DNA from: an uncultured Litorivicinus sp.
GTDB lineage: Bacteria; Pseudomonadota; Gammaproteobacteria; Pseudomonadales; Litorivicinaceae
Length of the DNA: 64,000 bases
Assembly: GCA_902558075.1 (NCBI GenBank)
Contig: CACECO010000001.1
Span: forward strand, 124,001 to 188,000
Reading direction: 5' to 3'
Shown here: positions 48,825 to 56,779 of the stretch, piece after piece
Layout of the letters: the number at the start of each line of letters is the position of its first letter
Numbering within the stretch: position 1 is the first letter of the stretch
The notes under the pieces: model-generated
What the model was told of the DNA's origin: nothing
The model's input: only the letters and a program-made list of their open reading frames with translations
Database searches by the model: none
Position numbers and translations under genes: made by a program

Positions 48825-49183
48825 GGGGACGATATGGATTCGACGCCGGTTACAAAACCAAATGTGCATGCCGAGTAGTTCTACAGTGCTCGTAAACCCA
48901 ACTGTGGACTCGTTAGCTATAACTGCCAACGACGAAAACTACGCTCTAGCAGCTTAAGCTAGACCCTGGGTGGGGATCGTCTCTGGTCTTCATCAACAGG
49001 GTTCGAAACAGAGACTCGCTTCAATGCTGTGTTCGGGGTTGAGAAGTTAAACTTTTACTGAACTCGGAAAGGTTATCCCTGTGCGTTGGGAGATCCCGAC
49101 TTAAATTGAAAAACGCGACTAAGCATGTAGAGCGTTTGATAGCGGACTGACGGACGCGGGTTCAAATCCCGCCGTCTCCACCA
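48825..49183 (+). ncRNA. ssrA: tmRNA (SsrA)
   Basis: 5' GGGGACGATATGGATTCGACG; tag ORF at 48925-48957 encodes ANDENYALAA*; 3' GGGTTCAAATCCCGCCGTCTCCACCA. Confidence 0.97.
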
Positions 49184-49246
49184 TATTCTAATATTGAGTA
49201 GAAAGTTCAATATTTTCAATATCTTATGAAACCCGCAAATTCCATT

Positions 49247-49268
49247 GTATGGAGTTTGTATGGAGTTT
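49247..49268 (+). repeat. Two perfect tandem 11-bp repeats GTATGGAGTTT
   Basis: GTATGGAGTTTGTATGGAGTTTGTA 64 nt past the tmRNA 3' end. Confidence 0.9.
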
Positions 49269-49292
49269 GTAACTCATTAATTACTTCCTTAA

Positions 49293-49367
49293 CCCACCCC
49301 TCTGCAAGGGCCACCCAGAGGGTGTCCGGGTACTTTTAGGCAAGGCAGCAAACATTTTTGTATTCTA
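49293..49367. repeat. Copy A of a diverged ~75-bp intergenic repeat
   Basis: CCCACCCCTCTGCAAGGGCCACCCAGAGGGTGTCCGGGTACTTTTAGGCAAG... compare 50457-50531. Confidence 0.6.
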
Positions 49368-49394
49368 GCCGGGAGGTATTTTGGGAGATTACAT

Positions 49395-49808
49395 ATGGAT
49401 TACATTCTAGTCGCGTTAGTCGTGATAAATTTTTTATGCCTTTTAGTTTTATGGCGAATTAAATCTTCCGCTGGAGACGATCAACGGTGGGAATTGATTG
49501 TTCAAATACTCATGGACATTAGACACCAAACGGAAATCGATGGAGCCCAACTACGTAGCCGAGAGGATCTAAGTAAAGTTGTTGAAAGCGCCCGCTTGAT
49601 TCAGGATTCTGCTTTCAAAATCGAACTCGCAACCGCAACAGCGCAGGGTAAACTTGACTCAATTTACCGAATATTGAGTGAAATTAAAGGTCTTGTCACT
49701 TCTATTGTAAAAACATTAGAAAGGGACGACACACATCCCATCCAAATAGCTTTGTGGCAGATAGATAATGCCCTAAGGAGCATAGACAGCAACACGAGGG
49801 GTGACTGA
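49395..49808 (+). CDS. Hypothetical protein, N-terminal TM plus predicted helical region
   Basis: 137-aa ORF, MDYILVALVVINFLCLLVLWRIK TM segment. Confidence 0.6.
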   Translation: MDYILVALVVINFLCLLVLWRIKSSAGDDQRWELIVQILMDIRHQTEIDGAQLRSREDLSKVVESARLIQDSAFKIELATATAQGKLDSIYRILSEIKGLVTSIVKTLERDDTHPIQIALWQIDNALRSIDSNTRGD

Positions 49809-49995
49809 TTTTTCTCGTACCTTTAACGAATGTAGGTTTCCAGAGGTAATAGACATGAGTGGAAATAGCGTGAATACAATTCTTACACTCGCTTTGTTGT
49901 TTTTGAGCTCAACTGCGAACACATGATTCCTCGACGATATCATAGAGAGAGGATGATGATTTCATTGTCGAAGCCGTTGAGACCGGGGGAGCTAG

Positions 49996-50370
49996 ATGGA
50001 TAAGTTATCACGAGCATTTGCGGCAGTGATCGGTCTGGCGTTCCCTTTGATGGCTAGTGCTCAAGTCTTTTTCTGCCAAATGACTGAGTTTGTCATGATC
50101 GATACCGATGGTTCTAACAAGCTCACCAACCAACGATTTATTATGAAAGTTCTGCCAAATGCAGTTTCATTTAAATCGGATGGTTACTTCCAAAATACCC
50201 GCGCCTCTGTTGATCTTTGGCGTGGATATGGCGAGTGGTCAGCTACCACAGTTAATGCCTTGACATATGTTGATTCGGTTTATCGATTTGGTGATGGGAT
50301 TTTGAATGTCTCGGCGGTTTTTCAGAAGCAGATAACGTCGATCAGAGCTGAGTGTGAAGAGGATCAGTAA
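49996..50370 (+). CDS. Hypothetical secreted protein
   Basis: Signal peptide MDKLSRAFAAVIGLAFPLMASAQ; no recognised family. Confidence 0.6.
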   Translation: MDKLSRAFAAVIGLAFPLMASAQVFFCQMTEFVMIDTDGSNKLTNQRFIMKVLPNAVSFKSDGYFQNTRASVDLWRGYGEWSATTVNALTYVDSVYRFGDGILNVSAVFQKQITSIRAECEEDQ

Positions 50371-50456
50371 GTCCCTAAGTAAGGCCCCGACGGCTTCTCC
50401 CATCACGTTGCCCCAATGGACAGCGCGACCTATGTTTACGGAAACTAAAATAACTA

Positions 50457-50531
50457 CCCCACCCCTACGCTAGGGCCACCGGGGGGGGTCCGGATACATG
50501 TAAGCAAGTCCAACCAATTTTTCTATTTTTG
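50457..50531. repeat. Copy B of the diverged ~75-bp intergenic repeat
   Basis: CCCCACCCCTACGCTAGGGCCACCGGGGGGGGTCCGGATACATGTAAGCAAG...; alignable with 49293-49367. Confidence 0.6.
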
Positions 50532-50562
50532 CAATTGGGTTCTTGCTGATGAAGACAGGGGG

Positions 50563-50796
50563 TCAGGAGTGTTGAAGATGCACACTATCGAAGAAGAGAT
50601 CCGTTTTTCCATAACCGGATTGACTATCTAAAATTGATTGTGGGATGTCGACAACGTTGCACTCGTCATCGTCGTACAAACTTTTGACGTGGGCTTTTGC
50701 AATCTCCGGATCGTCGGTCTCCACTTCCATCTCTTCTTCCAGAGCAATGTTGTGGTCTGAGAAATTCACGGTGTATTTAACGAGATATCGATCCAT
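50563..50796 (-). CDS. Small hypothetical protein (77 aa)
   Basis: ORF MDRYLVKYTVNFSDHNIALEEEMEVETDDPEIAKAHVKSLYDDDECNVVDIP; plausible composition. Confidence 0.5.
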   Translation of the reverse strand: MDRYLVKYTVNFSDHNIALEEEMEVETDDPEIAKAHVKSLYDDDECNVVDIPQSILDSQSGYGKTDLFFDSVHLQHS

Positions 50797-50816
50797 CAGC
50801 GAGTTTAAATTAGGAA

Positions 50817-51296
50817 TTAGTCACTAATCTTTTCACCGTTTTTGTATATGCCAGAATATTTGTTTCCATATACATCGTAATCCACGTAAGGACCTTCTCT
50901 TTTGCCGTCCTTGTATTCAACCCAGAACGATAACTCGCCATTGTCGCGATACTCCACCCAAAGACCTTCTTCTTTGCCGTCCTTGAATGCAACCTTCAAA
51001 TAAACCTGTCCATTAGGATGATAGAACACCCAAGGCCCTTCTTCTTTGCCGTCCTTCCAAGCACCTTTTTTCTCTAACTGTCCTTTACGATGATGAAACG
51101 CCCAAGAGCCTTGTCGTTTACCGTCTTTTAAAAAGCCTTCTTGAAGTCCTGCTACCTCACCCGTAAAGGGAACATCAGTAAACTTTTTGTAAAAAAGACC
51201 CTCTCTTTCAACAAGATCACCCCATGTTTCACCAAGACTGGGGATCGACAGGGAAAGGAGGATGAGTAGAAGAGGGAACCTAAGGTGCATCAACAC
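50817..51296 (-). CDS. MORN-repeat-type secreted protein
   Basis: Signal peptide; repeats KDGKEEGPWVFYHPNGQVYLKVAFKDGKEEGLWVEYRDNGEL. Confidence 0.8.
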   Translation of the reverse strand: MLMHLRFPLLLILLSLSIPSLGETWGDLVEREGLFYKKFTDVPFTGEVAGLQEGFLKDGKRQGSWAFHHRKGQLEKKGAWKDGKEEGPWVFYHPNGQVYLKVAFKDGKEEGLWVEYRDNGELSFWVEYKDGKREGPYVDYDVYGNKYSGIYKNGEKISD

Positions 51297-52090
51297 CCCT
51301 TGTAGTCCTTAGCGACACATTCACGGGCCAGCTGTTGTGCTTTGGAGATGTCTGCAGGCGTCATTCTTTCTGCGATTAGTTCTCTGTTGTAGGATGCGTT
51401 TTCGCCTCCTAATGATGCAGAGATGTTGAACCACATATGTGCATAGATATTGTCTTGTAACACTCCCTTTCCCTTGCCAAACATCACCCCTAGGTTTGAC
51501 TGCGCATCTGCATCCCCCTGTTCTGCCGAAAGGGTGTACCACTTCACTGCCGTCTTGTAGTCCTGTGGAACGCCATATCCATTTTCATGCTTCACCCCAA
51601 GATTATATTGCGCACCCGTATGCCCCTGTTCTGCCGCAAGGGTGTACCACTTCACTGCCGTCTTGTCGTCCTGTGGAACGCCATATCCATTTTCATACAT
51701 CACACCAAGATTATATTGCGCTCTGGCATGCTCCTGTTCTGCCGCAAGGGTGTACCACTTCACAGCTGTCTTGTAGTCCTGTGGAACGCCATATCCGTTG
51801 TCATACATCACCCCAAGATTATATTGCGCTTTAGCATCCCCCTGTTCTGCCGCAAGGGTTAACCACTTCGCAGCGGTCTTGTCGTTCTGTGGAACGCCAT
51901 ATCCATTGCGATACATCAATGCCAGATTATATTGCGCAACGGCACTCCCCTGTTCTGCGAGAGGTATCCATTCCTGCAGTGCAGTAGCAAAATCTCCGCT
52001 TTGTGCGGCGGTCAGTCCTTTCTGGAAATCCCCAGCAGAACTTGGCAAGGAGAGGGATAGGAGGATAAGGATTGATAACAGTTGTTTCAT
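51290..52090 (-). CDS. Sel1-repeat (TPR-like) secreted protein
   Basis: Signal peptide; ~5 repeats AQYNLGVMYENGYGVPQDYKTAVKWYTLAAEQG. Confidence 0.92.
   Translation of the reverse strand: MKQLLSILILLSLSLPSSAGDFQKGLTAAQSGDFATALQEWIPLAEQGSAVAQYNLALMYRNGYGVPQNDKTAAKWLTLAAEQGDAKAQYNLGVMYDNGYGVPQDYKTAVKWYTLAAEQEHARAQYNLGVMYENGYGVPQDDKTAVKWYTLAAEQGHTGAQYNLGVKHENGYGVPQDYKTAVKWYTLSAEQGDADAQSNLGVMFGKGKGVLQDNIYAHMWFNISASLGGENASYNRELIAERMTPADISKAQQLARECVAKDYKGC
51515..51960 (-). repeat. 108-bp in-gene tandem repeat (36-aa Sel1 units)
   Basis: CCTGTTCTGCCGCAAGGG-type phrase recurs near 51515, 51623, 51731, 51839 and 51947. Confidence 0.9.
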
Positions 52091-52396
52091 ATCAATGTTT
52101 CTTTGATCTGGCAGATCTCAACCCGCTGATGTTTCTTGACGTAAAAGAGTACATCAGAGGACTTTTCAAAGCGATATGCGTATATCGTAAATAGTCAATT
52201 ACGGTACTTAAATAATTCTCAATATTAACAGCTACTTAAACCGGAAATCCCTTTTAAGATAAGGGCTTTTAGGTTAAACTATATCTATCTGGAATACCCA
52301 TAAGCCTTTGGCTCCAAACGTACTTAGTACGCAGACAAACCCTCTAGGAATTTCTTGCCAGCTGTCTGCATAAAATTATCTAAAGTAAAGAAGTCT

Positions 52397-53929
52397 ATGT
52401 CTAAAAACCATGTCTTTAAAACGGTCGTAGACCAACTCTCAATAGAATTAAATAACCGTTGTACTGAATACGGATTTAAGAAAAAAGTTACTTTAAAACT
52501 TTCCAATCTTAGACAGTCAGTCGAAGCCCTTATAGGACCTGTTCTCGTTGCAGAGAATAAGCACCCCGGGAGGGGATATGCTTCCATTCATCTAAATAAG
52601 AACTGGTATAGCAATTCCACGCGCTATAAGAAAAATCCCTCCTATCGTATCTTCGTAGAGAGAGCCTATCGTGGTCTACTCCATTTAGGGTATCTATCCC
52701 AAGCAAAAGCAGGGGTATCTTGTGGCTCTCGTGGTCTATATCTCACACGTTATAGGGCAACTCCCAACTTACTTAAACTTTTCGATTCCAAATCCCTCAC
52801 CGAACTTCCTGTTGTCTTCGCAGGACAGAGTGAGGTTAATGAAACCATCCGAGTTCAACATACTTATCAAAAACAAATACCCACCAACCAAGTGGATCAA
52901 TACGGACAACCTAAAACACGCACAGTGAAATATACAGAACTGATCGAGTACGAAGACACAGATCAAACCAATCAAATGCGTCACAACCTACAGCTGATCA
53001 ATAACCGAATCATGAATAAGTGGATCGATCTTGAGTTAAGTCAGGAGGAGTACACCAAGTTGGTTACACTGATGGCCAAGAGAAATAAAGATCATCTTGG
53101 AGAGAATCCCGACGATTTTCGCCCATTGATGCTGTCAAAGCTAAAGCTCTACCGTGTGTTTAATGATAGTGACTTTCAAACAGGTGGACGTTTTTATGGT
53201 GGCTGGTGGCAGGAAATACCATCGGAGTACAGAGACCGCATCGTGATTGATGGCAAAAGAACCGTACAGCTCGACTACTCTGGCTTACACCCGCATATTC
53301 TGTATCGCGAAAAGGGCCTTGAACTAGACGGTGATCCCTATGACATCGGCCTCACTCCGAACCGGAATACGGAGGACACGACTGGTTTCCGAAAAATGAT
53401 AAAGCAATGTTTTAACGCAATGCTTAACGCAGATAAGTGGATGCAACGGGCGCCACGAGGAAGCCAGCTGGGCCGCTATGGTGTCACTTGGAAACAGATC
53501 GTTAACGCGATAAAAGCAAAACATCCAGCGATTGCAGACCAGTTTTTTTCAGGAGCCGGATTGGGACTCCAACGGATAGATAGTGATCTCGCTGAAGAGA
53601 TCATGGTGACTTTAATCCAACGTTGCTCCGAAATTGTGGTTCTACCCGTACATGACAGTTTTATCGTCCATCATGGATATGAAACCGAACTTAGAGAGGC
53701 AATGGAAGATGCGTATCTTCAGAAATACGGAGCAATGCCGAAATTGAAGGCATCATATGAGATGCGTGTTGAGTCTACTGGTGTTCCTGACTTAGGAAGT
53801 TGGAATCACCAATCAGCGAACGACGATAGTTTAGTAGACTTGCTGGAGCTGTCTGAGAGCATCCCAAATGAGCGAAGGCTCAATCTTTTCCGATCACGAC
53901 CTTATTCAGCATCTACTGCCGTCATTTAA
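52397..53929 (+). CDS. Putative family A (Pol I/T7 RNAP-like) palm-fingers polymerase, uncharacterised
   Basis: Motif A-like VQLDYSGLHPHILY (53264-53305), O-helix-like RKMIKQCFNAMLNA (RxxxKxxxNxxxNA), LQRIDSDLAEEIM, motif C-like VVLPVHDSFIV (HD at 53651-53656). Confidence 0.65.
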   Translation: MSKNHVFKTVVDQLSIELNNRCTEYGFKKKVTLKLSNLRQSVEALIGPVLVAENKHPGRGYASIHLNKNWYSNSTRYKKNPSYRIFVERAYRGLLHLGYLSQAKAGVSCGSRGLYLTRYRATPNLLKLFDSKSLTELPVVFAGQSEVNETIRVQHTYQKQIPTNQVDQYGQPKTRTVKYTELIEYEDTDQTNQMRHNLQLINNRIMNKWIDLELSQEEYTKLVTLMAKRNKDHLGENPDDFRPLMLSKLKLYRVFNDSDFQTGGRFYGGWWQEIPSEYRDRIVIDGKRTVQLDYSGLHPHILYREKGLELDGDPYDIGLTPNRNTEDTTGFRKMIKQCFNAMLNADKWMQRAPRGSQLGRYGVTWKQIVNAIKAKHPAIADQFFSGAGLGLQRIDSDLAEEIMVTLIQRCSEIVVLPVHDSFIVHHGYETELREAMEDAYLQKYGAMPKLKASYEMRVESTGVPDLGSWNHQSANDDSLVDLLELSESIPNERRLNLFRSRPYSASTAVI

Positions 53930-54033
53930 TTTACTGTTTCAACAGTCTGAAAATAATCTGATAATGAGAGAACTCGGTAGCTGGATTTACCTTCAACGCG
54001 TATCGAATTCGATGAATTGATAGGTGATACTCA

Positions 54034-54519
54034 ATGAACTCCAAATTAGTCTACATGTTCATCCTATTTCTGCTTGGCACAAATGAAGCAATCTCGTGTC
54101 AACCAGCGCCGAGCTATTTATACCCAGATTCGTTCTCAGGTTCCGGTCAGGAACGCGGAAACCCGTGTGCTAATCTTTATTATCCCTACCACCCCGACAT
54201 TTTCTATGCACGTATTTTAATACTTTTTCCGATTCTTTCGCTCCTTAGTTATGGATTGATTGTTTTATACCGCATTGTTCAACATCGAATCTTGAGTAAA
54301 AACAGATTAGCTAGCTTAAAACAATATCTGGCCATTACAGCGATACAGGTATTCGACCTAGCGTTGATCTCTTTAGGTTTATGCACAGCGATTTCTTTCT
54401 ATATTTGGTTTTTCGTCACTCCAACAGTCGTCGGTTTTGCTTTCGCTTATTTTGCGTTGGTGCTGTTTCGATGTTCATTATGTAAAACACAGCCTTTTTT
54501 GAGTTTTACGAGCCAGTAG
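54034..54519 (+). CDS. Multi-TM hypothetical protein, paralog 1
   Basis: MNSKLVYMFILFLLGTNEA...; similar to 54597-55130. Confidence 0.65.
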   Translation: MNSKLVYMFILFLLGTNEAISCQPAPSYLYPDSFSGSGQERGNPCANLYYPYHPDIFYARILILFPILSLLSYGLIVLYRIVQHRILSKNRLASLKQYLAITAIQVFDLALISLGLCTAISFYIWFFVTPTVVGFAFAYFALVLFRCSLCKTQPFLSFTSQ

Positions 54520-54596
54520 AACTTAGGCAGTATTCATTGCTTAAACAAATTAACGCATTGTGTTTCGTGTTCAATAAATTGATCAGGTGATGCTCA

Positions 54597-55130
54597 ATGA
54601 ACTCAAAATTAGTCTGCATATTTATCCTATTGCTGCTTGGAACAAATAAAGCAGTAGCAACTTATATGACTATCCATAATTGGGAGGATGCCTTTGAGCG
54701 AAATATTGGTCCCTATGGATTACTGTCTTGGATTCACTCTTTGACCAGCCAACATTACCCCTTTTTCTATGCAGTCAGTTTAGTGACTGTTCCGACTTTA
54801 TTTGTTTTAGGTTACGGGCTGATTGTCATGGTGCGTTTTCTTCGAATCCGATACTTGTCTAACGATGCGTTCAATAACCAAAAACAGTATTTTACGATCA
54901 CTGGCATGCAAGTATTTGATCTTTTGTTAATCGCTTTATCGGTATCCACTTACCTCTGCACAACCTACGGCTATTGGTTATTACGCGACGCTACAATACG
55001 AGGAATTGCGACCACCTGTATGATCTTGGTGCTTGCTAGGTGTCTGATGCTGATGATTCAGGGGTTGTTCAAAATCTATCATTCGGTGAGAAAAAATCTT
55101 CATCCACTGAGCATGGAGAAAGACCAATGA
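54597..55130 (+). CDS. Multi-TM hypothetical protein, paralog 2
   Basis: MNSKLVCIFILLLLGTNKA...; shared blocks YGLIV and KQY..IT..QVFDL.LI.L. Confidence 0.65.
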   Translation: MNSKLVCIFILLLLGTNKAVATYMTIHNWEDAFERNIGPYGLLSWIHSLTSQHYPFFYAVSLVTVPTLFVLGYGLIVMVRFLRIRYLSNDAFNNQKQYFTITGMQVFDLLLIALSVSTYLCTTYGYWLLRDATIRGIATTCMILVLARCLMLMIQGLFKIYHSVRKNLHPLSMEKDQ

Positions 55131-55534
55131 ATAGACTCTTGAACTGGCTCAAGCTCAGAATAGAAAAGTCACCCATCCGCTTTGTAATCATTGGAGGGCC
55201 TATTGCTTACGGGCTTGGCATGACGATACTCGCGTTAACTTTTATTCCAATTGCGCGAGACCCTTTGCAGCCGGATGTACTCTATGTCTTCTACTTAAAT
55301 ATGGCGATTGGTTCTAGTCTGCCCATTGCTTTTCATTGGTTCGTCGCAAGATATGAACGAAAAGCAGTCCTTGCACAAGTCATTGCACTCATCCCAGCTG
55401 TATTCCTGTTTGGCATCGTTTCCTTGGGGGCTGGGATGATTGGGGTAAAAACACAATCCTGCATTGAAGATCCTGAAACAGGTGAAGTCAGGGATTGCCA
55501 GTACGGCTTTAGATTAATTACTGATAATGACTGA
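55127..55534 (+). CDS. Multi-TM hypothetical protein, translationally coupled (ATGA) to paralog 2
   Basis: MNRLLNWLKLRIEKSPIRFVIIGGPIAYGLGMTILALTFIPIARDP; overlap ATGA with upstream stop. Confidence 0.6.
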   Translation: MNRLLNWLKLRIEKSPIRFVIIGGPIAYGLGMTILALTFIPIARDPLQPDVLYVFYLNMAIGSSLPIAFHWFVARYERKAVLAQVIALIPAVFLFGIVSLGAGMIGVKTQSCIEDPETGEVRDCQYGFRLITDND

Positions 55535-55745
55535 GGATCTGTGTGATCAGGGTCAATGATGCCCGCAGATTTGAAGAATATTGCCATTGCTGATCGGGGA
55601 ATAAAGCAAATCCGAGTATCAAAGAAATTTGAGGACATTTGCATGAGTAGAAAATCCATCTTCTGCAAATTTTGCTTGATTGTCTTTGGTGCTCTGTTGG
55701 CTGAACACAGATTTTGTTTGCTTAGGCGAGGGCATGTGTAAAGTT

Positions 55746-56192
55746 ATGTTGAGTTCGATAAAAAGTTTGTTTGATTCTGTAGCTACCGATACTAACTTAG
55801 AACCAAAAGTTGATATTACTCGCAAGATTTCAATCGTTCTAATGATTGAGGTAGCACTTTCTGATGGTAATTTTGACGAAACTGAGAGAGTCCAACTCGT
55901 TTCAACGATTACAAAAAAGTGGAAGCTAGCAAGGCCAGTAGTCAATGATTTAATAAATTTGGCCGAGCAACAACAAGACTTATCGATCTCATTATTTGAA
56001 CACACTCATGTAATCAATCAATGCTTGTCCAGAGAAGAAAAAATTGGTCTCGTTGATTGCTTATGGGAGATAGCGTTTGCTGATGGACGCGCAGATCATT
56101 TCGAAGAGAATACCATTCGTAAAATTGCTGATCTAATTTATGTCGAGCACAAGGACTTTATTAAAAGCAAAATCAGAGTACGTGACCACTAA
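55746..56192 (+). CDS. TerB-like (tellurite resistance TerB family) protein
   Basis: ALSDGNFDETERVQLVSTITKKW...EEKIGLVDCLWEIAFADGRADHFEENTIRKIADLIYVEHKDFIKSK. Confidence 0.75.
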   Translation: MLSSIKSLFDSVATDTNLEPKVDITRKISIVLMIEVALSDGNFDETERVQLVSTITKKWKLARPVVNDLINLAEQQQDLSISLFEHTHVINQCLSREEKIGLVDCLWEIAFADGRADHFEENTIRKIADLIYVEHKDFIKSKIRVRDH

Positions 56193-56368
56193 AAAGTCAT
56201 TTGAAGCGCTGATGGCAAAGGTATGGAATATGAGATCAAGCCCCGATGTGCTTACCTTGGAATTTACTATCAAGTGAAACGCAAATACGCCCTATCGTTT
56301 GATAATAATAAGGCAGACTTATTTATCTCGTGCGGGCTTAATATCAAATAAAAAGGAAGTTCCGGTTG

Positions 56369-56592
56369 TCATTCAGGACTTACTTGTAATCTTGGAATGT
56401 GATCCACCATCTCCCGTTTCTGTGCCAGCTCCAAACCTGAATAGTAGGTCCGGCCGAGTTCTGTTGCACTCGCGGTCGAACGATCATGCCCTGTGAGTTC
56501 AGATGCTTTGAGTTCACCAAACTTATTCACCAGATAGGTTGAAAATGCGTGCCGAAATGAGTGGAACACATATTTAGAGTCTTCTAACTCTC
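56369..56592 (-). pseudogene. C-terminal remnant of a tyrosine recombinase/integrase
   Basis: ELEDSKYVFHSFRHAFSTYLVNKFGELKASELTGHDRSTASATELGRTYYSGLELAQKREMVDHIPRL after an in-frame stop: HxxR, GH and Tyr boxes but no N-terminal two thirds. Confidence 0.8.
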
Positions 56593-56779
56593 AAAATAGC
56601 ATCTAAAGTCGATGTGAGAGTCTCGCCTTCAGTTAATAACGTTTAGTTATCAGCGATTCTATAGAGATGGGCTTAAATAGTAGACTCTTAATCTTGTATT
56701 TTTGTCGACAAGAGGCTCGTTAATTTCGCGCGGGAACTCAATTGCTCTGGTACCACGCAGAACCTGATGTCTCAGTTGG

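Noticed and set aside
51439-51862. Plus-strand ORFs over the Sel1 gene and a CRISPR-like regular repeat pattern
   Set aside because: The 108-bp periodicity is the in-frame 36-aa Sel1 repeat on the minus strand; units are coding and contiguous, with no short repeat-spacer structure or cas genes.
53933-53946. ACTGTTTCAACAGT palindrome after the polymerase-like gene as a terminator
   Set aside because: Weak AT-rich stem with no following T-run; could be chance.
56400-56425. GATCCACCATCTCCC as an att duplicate of the tmRNA end (GTCTCCACCA)
   Set aside because: Only a few bases match and it lies in the reading frame of the integrase remnant.
56369-56569. Functional small integrase
   Set aside because: Only the C-terminal catalytic part is present, lacking the first Arg box and N-terminal domain; better explained as a remnant.
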